Part shown: positions 30,829 to 41,084 of the stretch, piece by piece
Numbering within the stretch: position 1 is the stretch's first letter
Layout: every line of letters begins with the position of its first letter
From: Eurosta solidaginis
Taxonomy: Eukaryota; Arthropoda; Insecta; Diptera; Tephritidae
NCBI RefSeq assembly: GCF_040869045.1
Contig: NC_090320.1
Coordinates: forward strand, 142,126,941-142,190,940
Length of the DNA: 64,000 nt
Direction of reading: 5' to 3'
Translations under genes and position numbers: made by a program
Notes under the pieces: model-generated
What the model was told of the DNA's origin: nothing
The model's database searches: none
The model's input: the letters and a program-made list of their open reading frames with translations, nothing else

Positions 30829-32496
30829 GACGATAAGTCTTCCCCCACCAAGTGAGGGCCGTCCACGGTTCGTCCCGGTGCCTTATCTGTTGCCATATTT
30901 AGTATTTTTGCGGATCGTTTTTTCTGTTTTTGTTTAGTTTCCCAGAAAAATATGGAAGCGAACACGACGCCCAAGATAATGACCAAGGCGCTGCTAATGG
31001 TAATTGTTGTTGTTCTCTCTAAATGTGAGTAAAGGCTTTCAATAAGTTGTCTATTTTGTATACTATGGTGCTTCAAGTACGGCATGCTGATAATTTCTTT
31101 GTATTCGCCAGGCATGCTTAACGAACGAAACGATATCATTTCGTTACGATAATCAACGTTAATAAACGAAACGAAGTCGCTTCGTTTCGTTTATTAACGT
31201 TAAGATCGTCAAATTAACGTTAATTTGACGTTCTTAACGTTAATAAACGAAACGAAATGACTTCGTTTCGTTTATTAGCGTTGATTATCGTAACGAAATG
31301 ATATCGTTTCGTTCGTTAAGCATGCCTGGTATTCGCCAAAATCTATTTCTACGTTAAGCGGAAGTTCCGCTGTTCTCGCTGGCATAATTTTTCTATTGAA
31401 ATATTGGGTTCCATTAAGAATTATATGACAGTCAAATGTTATTACATAAGTCCCCTTAGTTAGATTGGTAGTATGGGTAATAAATTGTATTGTTATAGTT
31501 AAGTCATTTATAATAATAAGACCGTCACTGACTTCATTGATGGGGGTAGGTGACTAAAAGTTGTTCCGCATTAATTGTTGTGCGCAGTTTCTTTTTGGTG
31601 ATAATTTGTAGAATTGTTTTGTCGCTCTAGCACAGCCGTTCACAGAATCTGAAGTTTTTCTGCACACGGCAAATGAATTCTCCTCCATGTAAAGCATCGT
31701 ATGATTGTGGGCCACCGGGAAAATTAAAAGTTTCTTACACACTAATTTAGGTTTTTGAGATATTTAATAAGAAAAATTAATACATCATTATTCTGCAGTA
31801 CTTTAAACTTAGAGACCAACATTAAATCGGTAATCGTTGTGTCTGTGAGCTGTTCATGTTCCAACAATGCATTAACTTCACGGTTATCAAGCAACAGAGG
31901 ATTCAAAACACCTATCTTTGCCAGAGTGATTGAAAAACTTATATTATCAAATTGAATTATTATTGCTCGGTTGCGCGCAAGCAACATTTCAAACAGATGA
32001 CCCGTCTCAATGTTTTCCTTCCCTACCTCCGCAACCATTTTATTTACTACATCTGTTCCTGAAGCTGAGCGTTTATTTGTATTTGGTATTTATTTGCGTC
32101 AATTAGTTCTTCTATTTTTACCGTTGTCTTTTGAAAATCATCAAAATCCGGTGTTCCCGCTATTACCTTTAATATCGTTCCCAGAAAATTCAAGCTACGC
32201 TTTTTTCGATGTTGAGTGCCTATTGTATTTATCAATTGATGAATTTGGTTAAAGTCGGCCTCTAGTAGCTTAGAAATAGGGGACGTTGGAAAAACGTGTA
32301 AAAATGTGCGTGATTCCTCCACCAATGCCGAGTACCTTGTTAAGTTTATGACGTGTTTTAAGTGACCATAGGCCTTCCACAGTATGACCTCGCCATCAGA
32401 TATTGGTATATAATTTGAGTGCGTATAATCGATCACCTCGGCGTTTGCGAGTGTGGAAAAGAGGATCAGAGTCAGCATCAACCTAAAAACAAACAC
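30829..32496 (-). pseudogene. errantivirus-type envelope gene remnant
   Basis: This is an old insect endogenous retrovirus copy. On the minus strand the first open piece (32496-32047) has a hydrophobic signal peptide, then a basic RKKR furin-like site followed by a hydrophobic fusion-peptide-like stretch, as in F-type env of gypsy-group errantiviruses. The second piece (32038-31742) and a Cys-containing third piece (31742-31554) continue the ectodomain. The last piece (31139-30829) carries a transmembrane helix of about 22 residues and a Lys-rich tail. Frameshifts and stops separate the pieces, and a MITE interrupts it at 31109-31328, so no functional envelope is encoded. Confidence 0.78.
31109..31328. 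mobile_element. 220-bp palindromic MITE, hAT-like, copy 1, TSD GTATTCGC
   Basis: CAGGCATGCTTAACGAACG begins the element and its inverse ends it. The whole element is a near-perfect palindrome rich in TTAACGTTAATAAACGAAACG. It is flanked by GTATTCGC at 31101-31108 and 31329-31336, an 8-bp duplication. It sits in the errantivirus env remnant. A nearly identical copy is at 56259-56478. The CAGG start and 8-bp TSD point to mobilisation by an hAT transposase. Confidence 0.92.
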
Positions 32497-32499
32497 ACC

Positions 32500-32728
32500 A
32501 GTTACGGAATTTTGCCAGTATCTCTTATATTGTCCTTATGGACCACCCTCCCCTTAATAAGAACAGTCGTACCTAAATCCTTTTCTACAATTTGTGGCGA
32601 ATATAGCGGGGTCAGCTTATTCCCCAATCTTTTATTTCATTTGACGAGAACACTGTCGCCTAGCTTATAGGACCTTGGACACTTCTCTTTGTTATTAGTT
32701 TAGTTAGTTTCTCCTTTATTTAGCTTTT
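32500..32728 (-). pseudogene. errantivirus integrase C-terminal fragment
   Basis: The minus strand reads RSYKLGDSVLVK, then a KRLGNKLTPLYSPQIVEKDL-like block, then a VLIKGRVVHKDNIR-like block. This is the C-terminal end of pol that precedes env in errantiviruses. Right of it, pol sequence is cut off by the poly-A end of a non-LTR element at about 32729. The remainder of pol is not found on the other side. Confidence 0.7.
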
Positions 32729-32810
32729 TTTTTTTTGCTATTTAAAAATACAAAAAATTTCAGGTAGAATTTACTTATTAGATAGTAATTTGCTTATTAG
32801 GAATTGTGAG

Positions 32811-35800
32811 CTAAATCACTGCTCTAACGTAATCTATTAGCAGTCTTTGAAATACATTAATGATTCTTTCATTTTTGATATTACTTGGTAATTCATTAAA
32901 TAGTTTTAGGCCTTTGTACATTAAAATATTTTGTGCCTTATTAGACTTATAAAAGTTAATTCTAAAATCATTTTTGTTCCTTAAACTGTAGGGTTGCACA
33001 TCCCCAACATACACAATTTGGCTTGTTAAATACTTTGGTAGCAGATTATACTTCATTTTAAATACAAAAAGTAGAAATTCATGATAGTTCTTTGGTTTAT
33101 GCTAAACCATTTCAGGGTATCGAGCATGTGTGAGGTTGATTTCAATCTATTACAAAGAAGAATACACCGCATTCCCTTATTCTGCAATTTTTGCAGTCTG
33201 CTTTTCATTTGGATGGATCCCAGGAACAGTATAGTTGAGCAATATTCAAAATGTGGCTTTATCATGACATTATATATCTTTAGGGCACTATTTACAGACA
33301 CTTTTTGGCGCACTCTCTGGAAAAATCGATTTTTTTTTTTAAATTTACTGCAAAACATAACCTATATGCTTGTCGAAATTTTATTTTTCTTCGATGATAA
33401 GCCTAAATACTTAATTTCATCAACTTTGTCGATTATTTCGCAATTAACTGTAATGTTTTCAATTGACTCGCCATTGATTATCATTGCCTTTGTTTTATTC
33501 ACATTAAGTTTTAGTTTGTTTAGTTCCAGATATTAACATATATTTTTCAGATATCATATACATTCCTGACTAGAACTTCCGGTCATATATAGTAATGTAT
33601 CATCTGCAAATTGACAAATTTGTACACCATCCTGTAGTATATTTTCCATACCCTTGAAGTACGCCTAACATTATTCTTGCTGGATCTGATATACTTTCCG
33701 ATACTTTAGTGCACTGACATCTGTTACTTAAGTAACTTTGAAACCACAGGTATTCGGCTCCTTTAATTTCGTAATGCCTCATTTTTTCTATAAAAAAATC
33801 CTCTATCAATTTTTTCAAATGCTCGCTTGAGATCCAAGAGAACAGCCACTGTACATTTCCCGTTGTCCATTTCTGACTTCCAGTGTGAAATTACTAGATT
33901 TATTGCCGACTCACAGCTATGACGTTGTCGGAATCCCGATTGCTTTTCCGATATTAGCCGATTATTCTCCATGTAGCCTTCTAATTGTTTATGCACCACT
34001 TTTTCAAGTATTTTACTTTCGGTCATTAACATATTGATGGGACGAAACTCTTCAGGATTTAGCGTGTTTTTAACTTTATCTACTGGTACCACCACTGAGG
34101 TTTTCCATTTTTTTGGAAATTCTCCGACTTCGAACGACGCATTTTAATTTCAAGGAGGATTGGGCCCAGCATATCAAATTCACATAGTATTATTTTTGGG
34201 GATATCAAGTTATAGTCTTTCTTGTTATTCATTGCTTTGAGTATACTCTTAAGCTCATTTAGTTCTAATTTCTTTAATTTAAATTGTTTATCACAAGGCT
34301 TTATGTTGTTTATATATTGTATTGTATTGTATAATCTTTATTTTCTCGTAAATATTTACAATTTCTAGAGTATTACAATATGAAATAAAAATACAAATAA
34401 GAAAATAGATAATGACATTAGATGCTCATTCAAAGAGCAGAGGAAATGCCATTTCATTCGTTTAGTATTATAAATGCTTGTGGGCGCATAATAATAACAA
34501 ATTATAATTGCTTACAATTGAAAAGATATAAATATGTATAAGGAAAAAGTATAACTATTATATGCATGTATATTAAAACAAAAAACTCAAAATTAGAGAT
34601 GTCAAGGTACTTTCATCAAATGGAAAAAGAAAAAAAAAAACATCGATGCTAATGGACACTGGTACTTATATTATAGGTCTCAAAAGAATTTCAATGTACT
34701 CATGATTGAAACCAAGTAGCCACTGCTTCACTTCCCTCAGAAACGCTGGTAGCCTTCTAATGAGTCGTATTTCAGCAGGTAGTTTGTTATATAGATTACG
34801 TGATACGATGGTGTAGAAGTTACGAAAAAGTGTGGTGCAAAAGCTAGGAACTTTTGTTTGAGATAACGTCTTATTTCTCAGATTGTAAAGGTTGTATATT
34901 GGGCTTTGCGTATACCCGCTCCTTATAAAAAAAAAAGTTTTAAAACTTTAAAATAGTATAAGTGCCGCACAGGAAGAATATTTAATTTTTTTAATAGATC
35001 CATGTTAAACGACCAGCTTTACATATGTCACATTGGGTATATTTCTATTCAGCTTTTCAACACTTTCTATAAAAAATTTATTAAGTTCGTTAGGGATTTC
35101 CAACGGGTTTTTATCTCTATGGATTTCACCATAATTTTGCTAATTTCTGTTCTCTCTTCGTTTAGGACAAATTGTTTTATTGTTCTCCACATCGTCTTTT
35201 GGTCATTCGATGCACCAACCTTCTTCGAAATGTAACTGTTTCGCGCGTTTTCAAGTTCTTTGGAATACCTATTTCTGTACTGTTTATAGTTCTGCCACTC
35301 TGCCTGGGAGTTACTCCATTTTGCTGATTTATATAATTCAATTTTTGTTCTTTTCATTTGTTAGCACCAAACCACCCATCAAAGCTTCTTTTTTGTGTAA
35401 CCGTTCTAGGCGTAACAATTTTTTTGATAGATTCCTTTATTTTTTCACTGAAAATGTTCACAGATTTGTTAAAATTATGTATGTCAATTTTCGAAAATTT
35501 TGACTGCTATTTCTTCAGCAAATAGAATATTGTCAAAGCGGAACTTTTTTATTACTTTCACGAGCTTATTGCATCTTTCCTGCCTTATTTTTATATTAAT
35601 TTCAATGGACTCATGATCACTTATTTTATAGATGGCGTTAACCTTGGCTTCGGCTTTTGAAATATTAGTCAATACATAGTCAATTAGCGTTGCGCTAGTT
35701 CTTGTGATTTTTGATGGTTCAATAACTATTTGTTTTAGTGCATCGTCTGATCCTGACTGACAAATTTGGTCCCTGTAGACACTATTTCCCAGCCAATCAA

Positions 35801-36230
35801 TATTAAAACCACCCATTATGAGAACTTCACATAATTGCTCAATTTTTTCTTTAATAAATTCACAAAACACTCTTTCTGGGGATCTCCCTTTATCAGGTGA
35901 TCTATATAATCCAAGTAAAGTTATATTAATATTTTTTTGTTTAACCATTGTTATTAAGCACAATATGCTTTTTTCGAGCGCTGTTTCCTCTATAACTTCA
36001 ATCTGCCATTCTGGGCTAATATAGAATAGAACACATCCTGTATGGTTTGATGTGCTGTCACATCTCATAAGCTGATAGTCCCTTAGCTTTATTTCACAAT
36101 TCCGTATTGAATCCGTTAAATGAGTTTCACTCACACAGATAAACTCGAATTTTACACCAAATGAAATAGCTTCGAGCTGATTAAAATTTGTCCTTAAACC
36201 GCCAATATTTAAATACAAGCCTCTTATCAC
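32811..36230 (-). pseudogene. non-LTR ORF2: endonuclease and reverse transcriptase
   Basis: A 248-residue open piece (36230-35484) has the endonuclease: GLYLNIGGLRTNFNQLEA, ICVSETHLTD, LLGLYRSPD, a changed GGFNIDWLG (usually GDFN), and KISDHESIEI. The linker segment lies at 35357-35067. Reverse-transcriptase blocks follow: EEFRPINMLM, EKQSGFRQRHSCESAIN and LLDLKRAFEKIDR (motif A) at 34095-33770. FADD (motif C) is intact at 33599-33610 within QFADDTLLYMTGSS. The thumb and C-terminal domain end at 32811 (NVMIKPHFEYCSTIL, LFNELPSNIKN). At least five frame breaks make it inactive. Confidence 0.82.
34320..35000. other. AT-rich stretch inside the ORF2 region
   Basis: Between the linker and the reverse-transcriptase blocks, about 34320-35000 shows no recognisable coding in either strand. 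It may be another insertion: the sequence TATATTGTATTGTATTGTATAAT starts it, and a non-LTR-like tail could be hidden. No ends could be proven. Confidence 0.35.
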
Positions 36231-36269
36231 TGAATTTAATTGCTAATATTGAATCCTTTCGGACTCAGT

Positions 36270-38187
36270 TTTTACTTTTTTTTTTTGCAATGACGGACAA
36301 TCAGTGCTTCTGCTGTCGTGATTTACGGTCAGTAAATCAGTCAGATTTAATCTCTCCTTTGCTTTTACACAATTACTTACTTACTTAATTGGCGCTTAAC
36401 GGTTATGACCGTCCAACAAGGCGCGACAGTTGCTCTTTCGCTCCACCAACCGGCGCCAATTGGTCACACCAAAGGAGTTTAAATCGTTTTCCACCTGGTC
36501 CTTCTAATGGAGTGGGGGCCGCCCTCTACCTCTGCTTCCATAGGCGGGTTCCGATAGAAACACTTTCTTGGCCGGAGCATCATCATTCATTCGCATAACC
36601 TGGCCTAGCCAGCGCAGCCGCTGCGTTTTAATTCGCTGAACTATGTTGATGTCTGCGTATAGCTCATACATCTCAAAATTAAATCTTCTTCGGTACTCGC
36701 CATCGCCAATAACTTTTCTCTCGAACACTCCCAAAGCCGCTTCATCTGCTGTTGTCATGGCCCATGCTTCTGCCCCATATAGCAGGACGGGTACGATAAG
36801 TGACATGTAGAGTATGATTTTCGTTCGCCGAGAGAGGACTTTATTTTTCAATTGCCTACCTAGTCCAAAGTAGCATTTATTGGCAAGATTGATTCTTCGC
36901 TGGATTTCAGTGCTGATGTTGTTGCTAGTGTTGATGCTGGTTCCCAAATAAACGAAGTCTTTTACTATTTCGAAATTATGGCTGCCAACAGTAGCGTGGT
37001 TGCCAAAGGCGCGTATACGCTGACTCTTTGCTCGATGACAGCAGGTACTTCGTTTTGTCCTCATTCACCATCGAACCCGTCTTTACCGCTTCTTTTGGAG
37101 TAAGCAGAACTAACAGCGCGGGTGTTTAGGCCGATGATATCAATGTCATCAGCATATGCCAGTAATTGCACGCTTTTATAGTATATTGTTCCAGTGCGGT
37201 TACACAATTAACGTACTTTAAAACATTATTTGTACACTGTCGGTATGCATGGCCTTTTTCGCCACACTTAGCACATATTTGGAGGCTTTCCTTACACACT
37301 TTGCGTGTGTGGTTGTAACCCCAGCACTTATAGCACCTTAAAATATTGTGGCTTTCATACACCTTGCACCTATCCCATTCCACGTTTATTTTTCCAAGTT
37401 CCATAACTTTTTCAAAACCTTTTCCATCAATTTCAATTATTGCGTTGTGCACCGCTGGATTTTTGTAGGATTTGTAGACTTTAATACACTTGAAGTAGCT
37501 CTCTTGAAATTGTTTTGAGTTTTTATTGCTTGAGTTATAGTCTCCCCATCGAGCGTTTCACTCAATCCACATATCAATATCTTTGGCCTTTTCATTGCTG
37601 GTAGTTGAATGTCATATTTTTCACTCACTTTTTCTTTAATATCATTTACCAATATTTTTCTCGCTTCGTCGCTTTCACATCGTATAGCACTACTCCGTTT
37701 TGCATATTAGTTATCCCGATTATACCTACACTCAATTTTGATGGCTTTATTATTGTTGATTTATTTTTGGTTTCAGTATAACAGGTGCATTTACAGCTAT
37801 CAGGTTTTTTAGTTCATCCGCATAGGTTGCTCTTATTTCTAAATGGTTACCTTTGTTTGCACTTTTGTCTTCTACAGCTTTTTTCATTTGCTTTACCGTT
37901 TCATTCACATTATTTATTTTTTTTTTTTTTCAACAATATTTGAATATTTTTTTTAGTATCTTTAATAAGGCTTAATTAATATTTCAGTGAATTTATTATG
38001 CGCACCTCCAATGTGCTCAATGCAATAATCACACAAAAACTTTAGGTTGGCATGCTTGAGCAATGTATCTGTCTCATATTTAGAGAAACCAATACATTTC
38101 ACACGAAAAACAACTCCACACACTCCACACACATGGTATAGTAGCATCACGCGATCTTGCTCTACATTTTCCACATTTAGATTTCAT
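36270..38187 (-). pseudogene. non-LTR ORF1 with PHD-like finger and zinc knuckles, split by an RTE insertion
   Basis: Starting at 38187 the frame gives MKSKCGKCRARSRDATIPC. After a frameshift it gives CGVVFRVKCIGFSKYE and FLCDYCIEH, forming a PHD-type finger. A middle region (37652-37437) has MKRPKILICGLSE. Then two CCHC knuckles follow: CYKCWGYNHTRKVC and CAKCGEKGHAYRQC (37340-37230). The third, CVNC-like knuckle begins KYVNCV and is cut by the RTE insertion at 37200. Joining at the duplicated TACACAATTA gives NCVKAKERLNL..NHDSRSTDCPSL, the rest of that knuckle, and a stop near 36240. Confidence 0.8.
36376..37200 (-). mobile_element. RTE-like non-LTR retrotransposon, 5'-truncated, TSD TACACAATTA
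   Basis: A perfect 10-bp duplication is at 36366-36375 and 37201-37210. On the minus strand it begins inside reverse transcriptase with VQLLAYADDIDIIGLN. It continues with VKDFVYLGTSINTSNNIS, ILYMSLIVPVLLYGAEAWAM, ALGVFERKV, RIKTQRLRWLGQVMRM and GSRGRGRPPL. It ends with GGCGCCAATT followed by (AAGT)n. One deletion removes the KIYGPLR part. The homologous copy at 51430-52083 is a shorter truncation. Confidence 0.9.
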
Positions 38188-38199
38188 CACAATACCAAA

Positions 38200-38700
38200 A
38201 ATCAGGAACTCATATCACAAATTATTCACCCCTATTCTGCATTTCCATTACGTTCCCGTTCTACGCTCCGCTTTAATCGAAGTTGGATATTCTGCATTAC
38301 GACGGAATTTCTGCTAGCTTCTCAACTATACTCGAAAAATTGCTTAGATATTGTTGTACCTGATCACTTTCTGCCATGCGCATACCCAGTAGCTGCTTAA
38401 ATAAAGACACCTTTCGCGCAGGGCCTTTTGGTCGATGTATATCCTTCACGTAGGCAATTTGTATTGATGTTAGGCTTAACACAATTGTTGCCAGGGCCTT
38501 CTCTTCATTCGATGTCCATGCTTTTTGTTCAGCGTCTTCGGCTTCTGTAGCTGGCTACATAAGTGCACCTGACACCACATCCCAGAGCTCCTTGTATACT
38601 TTTTACTTGAACGCACCATGCGTCATAGTTGGACTCATCCAACTTCTCAACATTAAAAAACGAGGAATTGTTAATTTTTCTTAGCACTTTATGTAGGGGC
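38200..38700 (-). pseudogene. Ty1/copia gag N-terminal remnant
   Basis: The minus strand just inside the primer-binding site reads VEKLDESNYDAWCVQVKSI (38570-38660), the copia-type LxxxNYxxW opening of gag. It continues with EQKAWTSNEEKALATIVLSL and RKVSLFKQLLGMRMAESDQVQQYL (38297-38480), as in the UBN2/DUF4219 region of copia gag. At least two frame breaks occur. The remainder of the element is missing; the L2/CR1-like element begins at 38187. Confidence 0.75.
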
Positions 38701-38713
38701 TGGGCCCATAACC
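38701..38713 (-). other. initiator-tRNA-Met primer-binding site of the copia element
   Basis: GGTTATGGGCCCA on the minus strand directly inside the LTR matches the copia primer-binding site that pairs with initiator methionine tRNA. Confidence 0.75.
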
Positions 38714-38919
38714 TGTTGGAGATTCTTTTTGTTAAAATAAAAACCAGCCGCTCTTCTGAACAATAAAGAATGTATACTTCAACGTCAGTTAGAAACACAC
38801 AGATAGAAAAATTATTCGTAAGTAAAAATGGCGAATATAAAGAAAGAATTCGCAAAGCAAAAAATGCGATTACAAGATGCAAATGAAAAACAGAGTTGCC
38901 ACATAAATAGGATTTCAAC
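38714..38919 (-). repeat. copia-type 5' LTR, 206 bp
   Basis: On the minus strand it starts TGTTGAAATCC and ends AATCTCCAACA, the TG..CA ends with 5-bp inverted TGTTG/CAACA. It is followed immediately by the primer-binding site. GTTAT at 38920-38924 would be the outer target copy. No partner LTR was found. Confidence 0.72.
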
Positions 38920-38920
38920 A

Positions 38921-40205
38921 GTTATAGTGTGTCTGCCACCTTAATACGATCCCGATAAAAACAAAAACAATTGTTAACAATACCAAGACCACTTGGGAAT
39001 GTCAAACAAAGTAATTGACAAAAACAAATCCTGCATTATCAGTGATTTGCAACAGATGGCGCAACGCTGATTAAATATAGTTGGTAAGAAGGAATAGAAG
39101 TAGGAATTTATCAGCCAAACAAAACTCCGCTGTATAGCTAAATGGTTAGCGCAGCGTGCCTATAGCGTACTGACGATGAAGCCTTAGCACCCTTCGAAAT
39201 GCATCTATCTGCGCAGCTATCACAAGTTGTATGAAAAAATTTCTACTTACTATTCGAAAAACAAAATACAATTTTTCAGTTATAGAAAAATTCAAAAATA
39301 ACAATAATTATCCTTAGAAAAAAATTATTGTTCTAGCCTTGAGCTCGAATCGAACCTTGAATCATTTATCAATAGGCCGATAAAAACAACAACAATTGTT
39401 AATAAAACCAGGAGCACTTGGGAATGTCCAACAAAGTAACTGACAAAAACAGACCCAGCATTACCAGTGATTTGCAACAGATGGCGCAACACTGATTAAA
39501 TATAGTTGGTAAGAAGGAATAGAAGTAGCAATTTATCAGTCAAACAAACCACGCTGTATAGCTGAATGGTTAGCGCAGCGTGCCTAAAGCGTACTGATGA
39601 TCAAGGCTCAGCACCCTTCGAAATGGATCTATCTGCGCAGCTATGGCAGGTTGTCTGAAAAATTTTCTACTTACTATTCCAAAAACAAAATAAAATTTTT
39701 CAATTATAGAAAAATTTAAAAATAACAATAATTATCATTAGAAAAAAAATATTTTTCTGGCCTTGAGCTCGAATCAAACCTTGAATCATTCATCAATAGG
39801 CCGATTAAAATAAAGACAATTGTTAATACAACCAAGAGCACTTGGGAATGTCAAACAAAGTAATTGACAAAAACAAATCCAGCATTATCAGTGATTTGCA
39901 ACAGATGGCGCAATGCTGATTTAATATAGTTCATAAGAAGGAATATAAGTAACAATTTATCAGTCAAAAAAACCACCGCTGTATAGCTAAATGGTTAGCG
40001 CAGCGTGCTTAAAGCGTACTGATGATGACGGTTTAGCACCCTTCGAAATTGATCTATCTGCGCAGCTATGGCAGGTTGTCTGAAAAATTGTCTACTTACT
40101 ATTCCACAAACAAAATAAAATTTTTGAATTATAGAAAAAAAAATTAACAATAATTATCATTAGAAAAAAATTATTGTTCTGGCCTTGAGCTCGAATCGAA
40201 CCTTG
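38921..40205 (+). repeat. right inverted array of the ~425-bp repeat (foldback-like arm)
   Basis: Three units follow head to tail, with AATGGTTAGCGC or its variant at about 39141, 39565 and 39990 (spacing 424-425 bp). Each has CGATAAAAACAAAAACAATT, CACTTGGGAATGTC, GATTTGCAACAGATGGCGCA, the tRNA-like TAGCTAAATGGTTAGCGCAG, ATCTGCGCAGCTAT and GAGCTCGAATCGAACCTTG. The inner end (38921-38955) repeats, inverted, the inner end of the left array. The outer end breaks off within GAACCTTG at 40205. Confidence 0.88.
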
Positions 40206-40593
40206 TTGAAAAATATATATATTTTAAATTTTTAGTAATTTTTTTTTTTTAATGGACGTTGTGGCCCGTTGGCCTCAAGTGGCCCAAGCCAGGCCAATCC
40301 GGACACGCGATCGATTTACATATATATATATATAACAACTTTTTTTTGCCGTCTTTGATAGGCAGCGGTTGGTCAGGCGTCGAGATCTGAGACTGCTCAG
40401 CTACATAAGCAGCGCGCGGACCTTTAGAAAGAGAATGTTGGTAGACGAAAAATGAAAATTGTGGTAGAAGTTGGTAGATTTTTTTTTTTTTTTGCAAGAA
40501 AACAATTGCTACAGTTTATATTTGTACAAAACAATTAATAATTTATTGTAAATCAAATAAAGCACATTGCACGAAATAACACTTTTGAAAAAA
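40206..40593. other. low-complexity gap
   Basis: Poly-T and TA tracts surround a GC-richer segment (40255-40440). No gene or element was recognised. Confidence 0.5.
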
Positions 40594-41084
40594 CGGTAAT
40601 TCTTTACTTTAGCTCACAACTGCTAAAACTCGTCTAAAAATATCGTGAGAGGTGTCAAAAGACGCGCTTTGGACCCAGAATCCGAAAGCGAAAATTGGAA
40701 ATTTTCCCTCTTTTCGGAGATATTTGCAAACAAAAACGAAAATTTGCATGTGGTTGTTGTAATTTTGATGATTTTGTTGTACCGACAAGAAAAACTGTGG
40801 GTAAAGCGGATATAGTTTTGGTCTCCAAACCGGTGTTGGACCCACCCACGGTAATTTTTAATAAGCGCGGCCGAAGGCCGCCATTGCAGAAAGGTGTTCT
40901 GCGCAAAAATACTATGGATCCCACCCCGCTTTCGGAGCGCTCCGGGGCCATTTTCAGGTTTTTGGAAATATCTTTTCACAGAAATAAAATTCTTAATGTC
41001 CGCTTTCGGATTCGTGGTCCTGGGATCAAGACGCATCTTTTGACACGAGTTTTAGCAGTTGTGAGCTAAAGTAAAGAATTACCG
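40594..41084. mobile_element. 491-bp MITE with ~38-bp TIRs
   Basis: CGGTAATTCTTTACTTTAGC starts the element and continues TCACAACTGCTAAAACTCG. The same sequence inverted ends it (41047-41084). The next bases inward (TGTCAAAAGACGCG against its inverse GACGCATCTTTTGACA) extend the symmetry. A target duplication of AAA is possible but not significant. Several frames are open across it, but none resembles a protein. Confidence 0.82.

Larger units (their letters stand above)
32729..38187 (-). mobile_element. non-LTR retrotransposon with PHD/CCHC ORF1 (L2/CR1-like), interrupted
   Basis: The 3' end is a run of A on the minus strand (T12 at 32729-32740). ORF2 lies at 32811-36230 and ORF1 at 36270-38187, interrupted by an RTE-like insertion at 36376-37200. 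Small frameshifts occur throughout. The clade is inferred from the combination of a PHD-like finger and CCHC knuckles in ORF1 with an endonuclease starting LYLNIGGLRTN. Confidence 0.8.

Noticed and set aside
39130..39210. Possible tRNA genes in the 425-bp units
   Set aside because: Only the A-box-like part fits. The T-arm is poor and the cloverleaf cannot be closed by eye.
40623..41069. Overlapping 98-137-codon frames on both strands
   Set aside because: They lie within a TIR-bounded MITE and mirror each other through its partial palindrome.
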